Below are positions 13,501-26,600 of a stretch of DNA of 64,000 nt, in pieces; positions within the stretch are counted from its first letter, which is position 1; every line of letters starts with the position of its first letter. Location of the stretch: NCBI GenBank assembly GCA_037893245.1, contig JBAIAA010000788.1:248001-312000 (forward strand), in the 5' to 3' direction. The DNA is from Crossaster papposus (lineage: Eukaryota; Echinodermata; Asteroidea; Velatida; Solasteridae). The position numbers and the translations under genes are program-made. A model generated the notes under the pieces. It ran no database searches. It was not told the origin of the DNA and saw nothing but the letters and a program-made list of their open reading frames with translations.

Positions 13501-14717
13501 CTGCTCAGAAGGAACAGCAGATGTAGAAGACAGAGATAGAGTATATCCACGTGTCTCACTCAGCCTGCTCAGAAGGAACAGCAGAGGTAGAAGGCAGAAA
13601 TATATTGTATATCCAAGTGTCTGTTCTACACCTCACTCAGCCTGCTCAGAAGGATCAGCAGAGGTAAAAGTAAGAGATAGAGTATATCCACGTGTCTGAT
13701 CTACACCTCACTCAGCCTGCTCAGAAGGAACAGCAGAGGTAGAAGACAGAGATAGAGTATATCCACGTGTCTCACTCAGCCTGCTCAGAAGGAACAGCAG
13801 AGGTAGAAGACAGAGATAGAGTATATTCACGTATCTCACTCAGCCTGCTCATAAGGAACAGCAGAGGTAGAAGACAGATATAGAGTATATCCACGTGTCT
13901 CACTCAGCCTGCTCAGAAGGAACAGCAGAGGTAGAAGACAGAGATAGAGTATATCCACGTGTCTCACTCAGCCTGCTCAGAAGGAACAGCAGAGGTAGAA
14001 GGCAGAGATATAGTATATCCAAGTGTCTGATCTACACCTCACTCAGCCTGATCAGAAGGAACAGCAGAGGTAGAAGACAGAGATAGAGTATATCCACGTG
14101 TCTGATCTACACCTCACTCAGCCTGCTCAGAAGGAACAGCAAAGGTAGAAGACAGAGATATAGTATATCCACATGTCTGATCTACACCTCACTCAGCCTG
14201 CTCAGAAGGAACATCAGAGGTAGAAGACAGAGATAGAGTATATCCACGGGTCTCATTCAGCCTGCTCAGAAGGAACAGCAGAGGTAGAAGACAGAGATAT
14301 AGTATATTCACGTATCTCACTCAGCCTGCTTAGAAGGAACAGCAGAGGTAGAATACAGAGATAGAGTATATCCACGTGTCTCACTCAGCCTGCTCAGAAG
14401 GTACAGCAGAGGTAGAAGACAGAGATAGAGTATATCCACGTGTCTGATCTACACCTCACTCAGCCTGCTCAGAAGGAACAGCAGAGGTAGAAGACAGAGA
14501 TAGAGTATATCCACGTGTCTCACTCAGCCTGCTCAGAAGGAACAGCAGAGGTAGAAGACAGAGATAGAGTATATCCACGTGTATCACTCAGCCTGCTCAG
14601 AACGAACAGCAGAGGTAGAAGGCAGAGATATAGTTTATCCAAGTGTCTGATCTACACCTCACTCAGCCTGCTCAGAAGGAACAGCAGAGGTAGAAGGCAG
14701 AGATAGAGTACATCCAC
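6800..14717 (+). repeat. Large satellite HOR copy C1 (7,918 bp)
   Basis: The copy is defined from one ACAAATATAGATTATATCC anchor monomer (near 6,845) to the next (near 14,763). Its marker order matches C2 and C3. Relative to C3 (7,093 bp) it has an extra 889 bp between 13,006 and 13,895 (8 S + 4 L + one 77-bp monomer) and lacks one 64-bp monomer between 8,651 and 9,741. The sum 7,093 + 889 - 64 = 7,918 accounts exactly for the length. Confidence 0.85.
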
Positions 14718-17700
14718 GTGTCTCACTCAGCCTGCTCAGAAGGAACAGCAGAGGTAGAAGACAAATATAGATTATATCCACGTGTATCACTCAGCCTGCT
14801 CAGAAGGAACAGCAGAGGTAGAAGACAGAGATATAGTATATCCACGTGTCTGATCTACACCTCACTCAGCCTGCTCAGAAGGAACAGCAGAGGTAGCAGA
14901 CAGAGATAGAGTATATCCACGTGTCTGATATACACCTCACTCAGCCTGCTCAGAAGGAACAGCAGAGGTAGAAGACAGAGATAGAGTATATCCACGCGTC
15001 TGATCTACACCTCACTCAGCCTGCTCAGAAGGAACAGCAGAGGTAGAAGACAAAGATATAGTATATTCGCGTATCTCACTCAGCCTGCTCATAAGGAACA
15101 GCAGAGGTAGAAGACAGAGATAGAGTATATCCACGTGTCTCACTCAGCCTGCTCAGAAGGAACAGCAGAGGTAGAAGACAGAGATAGAGTATATCCACGT
15201 GTCTGATCTACACCTCACTCAGCCTGCTCAGAAGGAACAGCAGAGGTAGAAGACAGAGATAGAGTATATCCACGTGTCTCACTCAGCCTGCTCAGAAGGA
15301 ACAGCAGAGGTAGAAGGCAGAAATATATTGTATATCCAAGTGTCTGTTCTACACCTCACTCAGCCTGCTCAGAAGGATCAGCAGAGGTAAAAGTAAGAGA
15401 TAGAGTATATCCACGTGTATGATCTACACCTCACTCAGCCTGCTCAGAAGGAACAGCAGAGGTAGAAGACAGAGATAGAGTATATCCACGTGTCTCACTC
15501 AGCCTGCTCAGAAGGAACAGCAGAGGTAGAAGACAGAGATAGAGTATATTCACGTATCTCACTCAGCCTGCTCATAAGGAACAGCAGAGGTAGAAGACAG
15601 ATATAGAGTATATCCACGTGTCTCACTCAGCCTGCTCAGAAGGAACAGCAGAGGTAGAAGACAGATATAGAGTATATCCACGTGTCTGATCTACACCTCA
15701 CTCAGCCTGCTCAGAAGGAACAGCAGATGTAGAAGACAGAGATAGAGTATATCCACGTGTCTCACTCAGCCTGCTCAGAAGGAACAGCAGAGGTAGAAGA
15801 CAGAGATAGAGTATATCCACGTGTCTCACTCAGCCTGCTCAGAAGGAACAGCAGAGGTAGAAGGCAGAGATATAGTATATCCAAGTGTCTGATCTACACC
15901 TCACTCAGCCTGCTCAGAAGGAACAGCAGAGGTAGAAGGCAGAGATAGAGTATATCCACGTGTCTCACTCAGCCTGCTCAGAAGGAACAGCAGAGGTAGA
16001 AGAAAAAGATAGAGTATATCCACGTGTCTGATCTACACCTCACCCAGCCTGATCAGAAGGAACAGCGGAGGTAGAAGACAGAGATAGAGTATATCCACAT
16101 GTCTGATCTACACCTCACTCAGCCTGCTCAGAAGGAACATTAGAGGTAGAAGACAGAGATAGAGTATATCCACGGGTCTCATTCAGCCTGCTCAGAAGGA
16201 ACATCAGAGGTAGAAGACAGAGATATAGTATATTCACGTATCTCACTCAGCCTGCTTAGAAGGAACAGCAGAGGTAGAAGACAGAGATAGAGTATATCCA
16301 CGTGTCTCACTCAGCCTGCTCAGAAGGAACAGCAGAGGTAGAAGACAGAGATAGAGTATATTCACGTATCTCACTCAGCCTGCTCATAAGGAACAGCAGA
16401 GGTAGAAGACAGATATAGAGTATATCCACGTGTCTCACTCAGCCTGCTCAGAAGGAACAGCAGAGGTAGAAGACAGATATAGAGTATATCCACGTGTCTG
16501 ATCTACACCTCACTCAGCCTGCTCAGAAGGAACAGCAGATGTAGAAGACAGAGATAGAGTATATCCACGTGTCTCACTCAGCCTGCTCAGAAGGAATAGC
16601 AGAGGTAGAAGACAGAGATAGAGTATATCCACGTGTCTCACTCAGCCTGCTCAGAAGGAACAGCAGAGGTAGAAGGCAGAGATATAGTATATCCAAGTGT
16701 CTGATCTACACCTCACTCAGCCTGCTCAGAAGGAACAGCAGAGGTAGAAGGCAGAGATAGAGTATATCCACGTGTCTCACTCAGCCTGCTCAGAAGGAAC
16801 AGCAGAGGTAGAAGAAAGAGATAGAGTATATCCACGTGTCTGATCTACACCTCACCCAGCCTGATCAGAAGGAACAGCAGAGGTAGAAGACAGAGATAGA
16901 GTATATCCACATGTCTGATCTACACCTCACTCAGCCTGCTCAGAAGGAACATTAGAGGTAGAAGACAGATATAGAGTATATCCACGGGTCGCATTCAGCC
17001 TGCTCAGAAGGAACATCAGAGGTAGAAGACAGAGATATAGTATATTCACGTATCTCACTCAGCCTGCTTAGAAGGAACAGCAGAGGTAGAAGACAGAGAT
17101 AGAGTATATCCACGTGTCTCACTCAGCCTGCTCAGAAGGAACAGCAGAGGTAGAAGACAGAGATAGAGTATATCCACGTGTCTGATCTACACCTCACTCA
17201 GCCTGCTCAGAAGGAACAACACAGGTAGAAGACAGAGATAGAGTATATCCACGTGTCTGATCTACACCTCACTCAGCCTCCTCAGAAGGAACAGCAGAGG
17301 TAGAAGACAGAGATAGAGTATATCCACGTGTCTCACTCAGCCTGCTCAGAAGGAACAGCAGAGGTAGAAGACAGAGATAGAGTATATTCACGTATCTCAC
17401 TCAGCCTGCTCATAAGGAACAGCAGAGGTATAAGACAGAGATAGAGTATATCCATGTGTCTCACTCAGCCTGCTCAGAAGGAACAGCAGAGGTAGAAGAC
17501 AAATATAGAGTATATCCACGTGTCTGATCTACACCTCACTCAGCCATCTCAGAAGGAACAGCAGATGTAGAAGACAGAGATATAGTATATCCACGTGTCT
17601 CACTCAGCCTTCTCAGAAGGAACAACAGAGGTAGAAGACAGAGATAGAGTATATTCACGTATCTCACTCAGCCATCTCAGAAGGAACAGCAGATGTAGAA

Positions 17701-20700
17701 GACAGAGATATAGTATATCCACGTGTCTCACTCAGCCTGCTCAGAAGGAACAGCAGAGGTAGAAGACAGAGATAGAGTATATCCACGTGTATCACTCAGC
17801 CTGCTCAGAAGGAACAGCAGAGGTAGAAGGCAGAGATATAGTATATCCAAGTGTCTGATCTACACCTCACTCAGCCTGCTCAGAAGGAACAGCAGAGGTA
17901 GAAGACAAAGATAGATTATATCCACGTGTATCACTCAGCCTGCTCAGAAGGAACAGCAGAGGTAGAAGACAGAGATATAGTATATAAACGTGTCTGATCT
18001 ACACCTCACTCAGCCTGTTCAGAAGGAACAGCAGAGGTAGAAGACAGAGATAGAGTATATCCACGTGTCTGATATACACCTCACTCAGCCTGCTCAGAAG
18101 GAACAGCAGAGGTAGAAGACAGAGATAGAGTATATCCACGCGTCTGATCTACACCTCACTCAGCCTGCTCAGAAGGAACAGCAGAGGTAGAAGACAAAGA
18201 TATAGTATATTCGCGTATCTCACTCAGCCTGCTCATAAGGAACAGCAGAGGTAGAAGACAGAGATAGAGTATATCCACGTGTCTCACTCAGCCTGCTTTG
18301 AAGGAACAGCAGAGGTAGAAGACAGAGATAGAGTATATCCACGTGTCTGATCTACACCTCACTCAGCCTGCTCAGAAGGAACAACACAGGTAGAAGACAG
18401 AGATAGAGTATATCCACGTGTCTGATCTACACCTCACTCAGCCTGCTCATAAGGAACAGCAGAGGTAGAAGACAGAGATAGAGTATATCCACGTGTCTCA
18501 CTCAGCCTGCTCAGAAGGAACAGCAGAGGTAGAAGACAGAGATAGAGTATATCCACGTGTCTGATCTACACCTCACTCAGCCTGCTCAGAAGGAACAACA
18601 CAGGTAGAAGACAGAGATAGAGTATATCCACGTGTCTGATCTACACCTCACTCAGCCTGCTCAGAAGGAACAGCAGAGGTAGAAGACAGAGATAGAGTAT
18701 ATCCACGTGTCTCACTCAGCCTGCTCAGAAGGAACAGCAGAGGTAGAAGACAAAGATAGAGTATATTCACGTATCTCACTCAGCCTGCTCATAAGGAACA
18801 GCAGAGGTAGAAGACAGAGATTGAGTATATCCATGTGTCTCACTCAGCCTGCTCAGAAGGAACAGCAGAGGTAGAAGACAGATATAGAGTATATCCACGT
18901 GTCTGATCTACACCTCACTCAGCCATCTCAGAAGGAACAGCAGATGTAGAAGACAGAGATAGAGTATATCCACGTGTCTCACTCAGCCTTCTCAGAAGGA
19001 ACAACAGAGGTAGAAGACAGAGATAGAGTATATCCACGTGTCTCACTCAGCCTGCTCAGAAGGAACAGCAGAGGTAGAAGGCAGAAATATATTGTATATC
19101 CAAGTGTCTGTTCTACACCTCACTCAGCCTGCTCAGAAGGATCAGCAGAGGTAAAAGTAAGAGATAGAGTATATCCACGTGTCTGATCTACACCTCACTC
19201 AGCCTGCTCAGAAGGAACAGCAGAGGTAGAAGACAGAGATAGAGTATATCCCCGTGTCTGATCTACACCTCACTCACCCTGCTCAGAAGTAACAGCAGAG
19301 GTAGAAGACAGAGATAGAGTATATCTAAGTGTCTGATCTACACCTCACTCAGCCTGCTCAGAAGGATCGGCAGAGGTAAAAGTAAGATATAGAGTATATC
19401 CACGTGTCTGATATACACCTCACTCAGCCTGCTCAGAAGAAACAGCAGAGGTAGAAGACAGAGATAGAGTATATCCACGTGTCTGATCTACACCTCACTC
19501 AGCCTGCTCAGAAGGAACAACAGAGGTAGAAGACAGAGATAGAGTATATATACGTGTCTCATTCAGCCTGCTCAGAAGGAACAGCAGAGGTAGAAGACAG
19601 AGATAGAGTATATCCACGTGTCTGATATACACCTCACTCAGCCTTCTCAGAAGGAACAGCAGATGTAGAAGACAGAGATAGAGTATATCCACGTGTCTCA
19701 CTCAGCCTGCTCAGAAGGAACAGCAGAGGTAGAAGGCAGAAATATATTGTATATCCAAGTGTCTGTTCTACACCTCACTCAGCCTGCTCAGAAGGATCAG
19801 CAGAGGTAAAAGTAAGAGATAGAGTATATCCACGTGTCTGATCTACACCTCACTCAGCCTGCTCAGAAGGAACAGCAGAGGTAGAAGACAGAGATAGAGT
19901 ATATCCACGTGTCTCACTCAGCCTGCTCAGAAGGAACAGCAGAGGTAGAAGACAGAGATAGAGTATATTCACGTATCTCACTCAGCCTGCTTATAAGGAA
20001 CAGCAGAGGTAGAAGACAGATATAGAGTATATCCACGTGTCTCACTCAGCCTGCTCAGAAGGAACAGCAGAGGTAGAAGACAGATATAGAGTATATCCAC
20101 GTGTCTGATCTACACCTCACTCAGCCTGCTCAGAAGGAACAGCAGATGTAGAAGACAGAGATAGAGTATATCCACGTGTCTCACTCAGCCTGCTCAGAAG
20201 GAACAGCAGAGGTAGAAGACAGAGATAGAGTATATCCACGTGTCTCACTCAGCCTGCTCAGAAGGAACAGCAGAGCTAGAAGGCAGAGATATAGTATATC
20301 CAAGTGTCTGATCTACACCTCACTCAGCCTGCTCAGAAGGAACAGCAGAGGTAGAAGGCAGAGATAGAGTATATCCACGTGTCTCACTCAGCCTGCTCAG
20401 AAGGAACAGCAGAGGTAGAAGAAAGAGATAGAGTATATCCACGTGTCTGATCTACACCTCACCCAGCCTGATCAGAAGGAACAGCGGAGGTAGAAGACAG
20501 AGATAGAGTATATCCACATGTCTGATCTACACCTCACTCAGCCTGCTCAGAAGGAACATTAGAGGTAGAAGACAGATATAGAGTATATCCACGGGTCTCA
20601 TTCAGCCTGCTCAGAAGGAACATCAGAGGTAGAAGACAGAGATATAGTATATTCACGTATCTCACTCAGCCTGCTTAGAAGGAACAGCAGAGGTAGAAGA

Positions 20701-23650
20701 CACAGATAGAGTATATCCACGTGTCTCACTCAGCCTGCTCAGAAGGAACAGCAGAGGTAGAAGACAGAGATAGAGTATATTCACGTATCTCACTCAGCCT
20801 GCTCATAAGGAACAGCAGAGGTAGAAGACAGATATAGAGTATATCCACGTGTCTCACTCAGCCTGCTCAGAAGGAACAGCAGAGGTAGAAGACAGATATA
20901 GAGTATATCCACGTGTCTGATCTACACCTCACTCAGCCTGCTCAGAAGGAACAGCAGATGTAGAAGACAGAGATAGAGTATATCCACGTGTCTCACTCAG
21001 CCTGCTCAGAAGGAACAGCAGAGGTAGAAGACAGAGATAGAGTATATCCACGTGTCTCACTCAGCCTGCTCAGAAGGAACAGCAGAGGTAGAAGGCAGAG
21101 ATATAGTATATCCAAGTGTCTGATCTACACCTCACTCAGCCTGATCAGAAGGAACAGCAGAGGTAGAAGACAGAGATAGAGTATATCCACGTGTCTGATC
21201 TACACCTCACTCAGCCTGATCAGAAGGAACAGCAGAGGTAGAAGACAGAGATAAAGTATATCCACGTGTCTCACTCAGCCTGCTCAGAAGGAACAGCAGC
21301 GGTAGAAGACAGAGATAGAGTATATTCACGTATCTCACTCAGCCTGCTCATAAGGAACAGCAGAGGTAGAAGACAGATATAGAGTATATCCACGTGTCTC
21401 ACTCAGCCTGCTCAGAAGGAACAGCAGAGGTAGAAGACAGATATAGAGTATATCCACGTGTCTGATCTACACCTCACTCAGCCTGCTCAGAAGGAACAGC
21501 AGATGTAGAAGACAGAGATAGAGTATATCCACGTGTCTCACTCAGCCTGCTCAGAAGGAACAGCAGAGGTAGAAGGCAGAAATATATTGTATATCCAAGT
21601 GTCTGTTCTACACCTCACTCAGCCTGCTCAGAAGGATCAGCAGAGGTAAAAGTAAGAGATAGAGTATATCCACGTGTCTGATCTACACCTCACTCAGCCT
21701 GCTCAGAAGGAACAGCAGAGGTAGAAGACAGAGATAGAGTATATCCACGTGTCTCACTCAGCCTGCTCAGAAGGAACAGCAGAGGTAGAAGACAGAGATA
21801 GAGTATATTCACGTATCTCACTCAGCCTGCTCATAAGGAACAGCAGAGGTAGAAGACAGATATAGAGTATATCCACGTGTCTCACTCAGCCTGCTCAGAA
21901 GGAACAGCAGAGGTAGAAGACAGATATAGAGTATATCCACGTGTCTGATCTACACCTCACTCAGCCTGCTCAGAAGGAACAGCAGATGTAGAAGACAGAG
22001 ATAGAGTATATCCACGTGTCTCACTCAGCCTGCTCAGAAGGAACAGCAGAGGTAGAAGACAGAGATAGAGTATATCCACGTGTCTCACTCAGCCTGCTCA
22101 GAAGGAACAGCAGAGGTAGAAGGCAGAGATATAGTATATCCAAGTGTCTGATCTACACCTCACTCAGCCTGCTCAGAAGGAACAGCAGAGGTAGAAGGCA
22201 GAGATAGAGTATATCCACGTGTCTCACTCAGCCTGCTCAGAAGGAACAGCAGAGGTAGAAGAAAGAGATAGAGTATATCCACGTGTCTGATCTACACCTC
22301 ACCCAGCCTGATCAGAAGGAACAGCGGAGGTAGAAGACAGAGATAGAGTATATCCACATGTCTGATCTACACCTCACTCAGCCTGCTCAGAAGGAACATT
22401 AGAGGTAGAAGACAGAGATAGAGTATATCCACGGGTCTCATTCAGCCTGCTCAGAAGGAACATCAGAGGTAGAAGACAGAGATATAGTATATTCACGTAT
22501 CTCACTCAGCCTGCTTAGAAGGAACAGCAGAGGTAGAAGACACAGATAGAGTATATCCACGTGTCTCACTCAGCCTGCTCAGAAGGAACAGCAGAGGTAG
22601 AAGACAGAGATAGAGTATATTCACGTATCTCACTCAGCCTGCTCATAAGGAACAGCAGAGGTAGAAGACAGATATAGAGTATATCCACGTGTCTCACTCA
22701 GCCTGCTCAGAAGGAACAGCAGAGGTAGAAGACAGATATAGAGTATATCCACGTGTCTGATCTACACCTCACTCAGCCTGCTCAGAAGGAACAGCAGATG
22801 TAGAAGACAGAGATAGAGTATATCCACGTGTCTCACTCAGCCTGCTCAGAAGGAACAGCAGAGGTAGAAGACAGAGATAGAGTATATCCACGTGTCTCAC
22901 TCAGCCTGCTCAGAAGGAACAGCAGAGGTAGAAGGCAGAGATATAGTATATCCAAGTGTCTGATCTACACCTCACTCAGCCTGATCAGAAGGAACAGCAG
23001 AGGTAGAAGACAGAGATAGAGTATATCCACGTGTCTGATCTACACCTCACTCAGCCTGCTCAGAAGGAACAGCAAAGGTAGAAGACAGAGATATAGTATA
23101 TCCACATGTCTGATCTACACCTCACTCAGCCTGCTCAGAAGGAACATCAGAGGTAGAAGACAGAGATAGAGTATATCCACGGGTCTCATTCAGCCTGCTC
23201 AGAAGGAACAGCAGAGGTAGAAGACAGAGATATAGTATATTCACGTATCTCACTCAGCCTGCTTAGAAGGAACAGCAGAGGTAGAATACAGAGATAGAGT
23301 ATATCCACGTGTCTCACTCAGCCTGCTCAGAAGGTACAGCAGAGGTAGAAGACAGAGATAGAGTATATCCACGTGTCTGATCTACACCTCACTAAGCCTG
23401 CTCAGAAGGAACAGCAGAGGTAGAAGACAGAGATAGAGTATATCCACGTGTCTCACTCAGCCTGCTCAGAAGGAACAGCAGAGGTAGAAGACAGAGATAG
23501 AGTATATCCACGTGTATCACTCAGCCTGCTCAGAACGAACAGCAGAGGTAGAAGGCAGAGATATAGTATATCCAAGTGTCTGATCTACACCTCACTCAGC
23601 CTGCTCAGAAGGAACAGCAGAGGTAGAAGGCAGAGATAGAGTACATCCAC
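14718..23650 (+). repeat. Large satellite HOR copy C2 (8,933 bp)
   Basis: The anchor-to-anchor distance is 8,933 bp. It equals C3 plus an internal 1,840-bp tandem duplication: the unit at 20,176-22,015 recurs at 22,016-23,855. Private variants include AGAAAAAGATAG near 16,010 and GCTTTGAAGG near 18,296. Confidence 0.85.
20176..22015 (+). repeat. 1,840-bp tandem duplication inside C2, copy 1
   Basis: The 12-monomer starts at 20,176 and 20,988 recur at 22,016 and 22,828, each shifted by 1,840 bp. The length resolves into an 812-bp unit plus 1,028 bp (9 S + 5 L + one 77-bp monomer). C3 lacks this duplication. Confidence 0.8.
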
Positions 23651-26600
23651 GTGTCTCACTCAGCCTGCTCAGAAGGAACAGCAGAGGTAGAAGACAAATA
23701 TAGATTATATCCACGTGTATCACTCAGCCTGCTCAGAAGGAACAGCAGAGGTAGAAGACAGAGATATAGTATATCCACGTGTCTGATCTACACCTCACTC
23801 AGCCTGCTCAGAAGGAACAGCAGAGGTAGCAGACAGAGATAGAGTATATCCACGTGTCTGATATACACCTCACTCAGCCTGCTCAGAAGGAACAGCAGAG
23901 GTAGAAGACAGAGATAGAGTATATCCACGCGTCTGATCTACACCTCACTCAGCCTGCTCAGAAGGAACAGCAGAGGTAGAAGACAAAGATATAGTATATT
24001 CGCGTATCTCACTCAGCCTGCTCATAAGGAACAGCAGAGGTAGAAGACAGAGATAGAGTATATCCACGTGTCTCACTCAGCCTGCTCAGAAGGAACAGCA
24101 GAGGTAGAAGACAGAGATAGAGTATATCCACGTGTCTGATCTACACCTCACTCAGCCTGCTCAGAAGGAACAGCAGAGGTAGAAGACAGAGATAGAGTAT
24201 ATCCACGTGTCTCACTCAGCCTGCTCAGAAGGAACAGCAGAGGTAGAAGGCAGAAATATATTGTATATCCAAGTGTCTGTTCTACACCTCACTCAGCCTG
24301 CTCAGAAGGATCAGCAGAGGTAAAAGTAAGAGATAGAGTATATCCACGTGTATGATCTACACCTCACTCAGCCTGCTCAGAAGGAACAGCAGAGGTAGAA
24401 GACAGAGATAGAGTATATCCACGTGTCTCACTCAGCCTGCTCAGAAGGAACAGCAGAGGTAGAAGACAGAGATAGAGTATATTCACGTATCTCACTCAGC
24501 CTGCTCATAAGGAACAGCAGAGGTAGAAGACAGATATAGAGTATATCCACGTGTCTCACTCAGCCTGCTCAGAAGGAACAGCAGAGGTAGAAGACAGATA
24601 TAGAGTATATCCACGTGTCTGATCTACACCTCACTCAGCCTGCTCAGAAGGAACAGCAGATGTAGAAGACAGAGATAGAGTATATCCACGTGTCTCACTC
24701 AGCCTGCTCAGAAGGAACAGCAGAGGTAGAAGACAGAGATAGAGTATATCCACGTGTCTCACTCAGCCTGCTCAGAAGGAACAGCAGAGGTAGAAGGCAG
24801 AGATATAGTATATCCAAGTGTCTGATCTACACCTCACTCAGCCTGCTCAGAAGGAACAGCAGAGGTAGAAGGCAGAGATAGAGTATATCCACGTGTCTCA
24901 CTCAGCCTGCTCAGAAGGAACAGCAGAGGTAGAAGAAAGAGATAGAGTATATCCACGTGTCTGATCTACACCTCACCCAGCCTGATCAGAAGGAACAGCG
25001 GAGGTAGAAGACAGAGATAGAGTATATCCACATGTCTGATCTACACCTCACTCAGCCTGCTCAGAAGGAACATTAGAGGTAGAAGACAGAGATAGAGTAT
25101 ATCCACGGGTCTCATTCAGCCTGCTCAGAAGGAACATCAGAGGTAGAAGACAGAGATATAGTATATTCACGTATCTCACTCAGCCTGCTTAGAAGGAACA
25201 GCAGAGGTAGAAGACAGAGATAGAGTATATCCACGTGTCTCACTCAGCCTGCTCAGAAGGAACAGCAGAGGTAGAAGACAGAGATAGAGTATATTCACGT
25301 ATCTCACTCAGCCTGCTCATAAGGAACAGCAGAGGTAGAAGACAGATATAGAGTATATCCACGTGTCTCACTCAGCCTGCTCAGAAGGAACAGCAGAGGT
25401 AGAAGACAGATATAGAGTATATCCACGTGTCTGATCTACGCCTCACTCAGCCTGCTCAGAAGGAACAGCAGATGTAGAAGACAGAGATAGAGTATATCCA
25501 CGTGTCTCACTCAGCCTGCTCAGAAGGAATAGCAGAGGTAGAAGACAGAGATAGAGTATATCCACGTGTCTCACTCAGCCTGCTCAGAAGGAACAGCAGA
25601 GGTAGAAGGCAGAGATATAGTATATCCAAGTGTCTGATCTACACCTCACTCAGCCTGCTCAGAAGGAACAGCAGAGGTAGAAGGCAGAGATAGAGTATAT
25701 CCACGTGTCTCACTCAGCCTGCTCAGAAGGAACAGCAGAGGTAGAAGAAAGAGATAGAGTATATCCACGTGTCTGATCTACACCTCACCCAGCCTGATCA
25801 GAAGGAACAGCAGAGGTAGAAGACAGAGATAGAGTATATCCACATGTCTGATCTACACCTCACTCAGCCTGCTCAGAAGGAACATTAGAGGTAGAAGACA
25901 GATATAGAGTATATCCACGGGTCGCATTCAGCCTGCTCAGAAGGAACATCAGAGGTAGAAGACAGAGATATAGTATATTCACGTATCTCACTCAGCCTGC
26001 TTAGAAGGAACAGCAGAGGTAGAAGACAGAGATAGAGTATATCCACGTGTCTCACTCAGCCTGCTCAGAAGGAACAGCAGAGGTAGAAGACAGAGATAGA
26101 GTATATCCACGTGTCTGATCTACACCTCACTCAGCCTGCTCAGAAGGAACAACACAGGTAGAAGACAGAGATAGAGTATATCCACGTGTCTGATCTACAC
26201 CTCACTCAGCCTCCTCAGAAGGAACAGCAGAGGTAGAAGACAGAGATAGAGTATATCCACGTGTCTCACTCAGCCTGCTCAGAAGGAACAGCAGAGGTAG
26301 AAGACAGAGATAGAGTATATTCACGTATCTCACTCAGCCTGCTCATAAGGAACAGCAGAGGTATAAGACAGAGATAGAGTATATCCATGTGTCTCACTCA
26401 GCCTGCTCAGAAGGAACAGCAGAGGTAGAAGACAGATATAGAGTATATCCACGTGTCTGATCTACACCTCACTCAGCCATCTCAGAAGGAACAGCAGATG
26501 TAGAAGACAGAGATATAGTATATCCACGTGTCTCACTCAGCCTTCTCAGAAGGAACAACAGAGGTAGAAGACAGAGATAGAGTATATTCACGTATCTCAC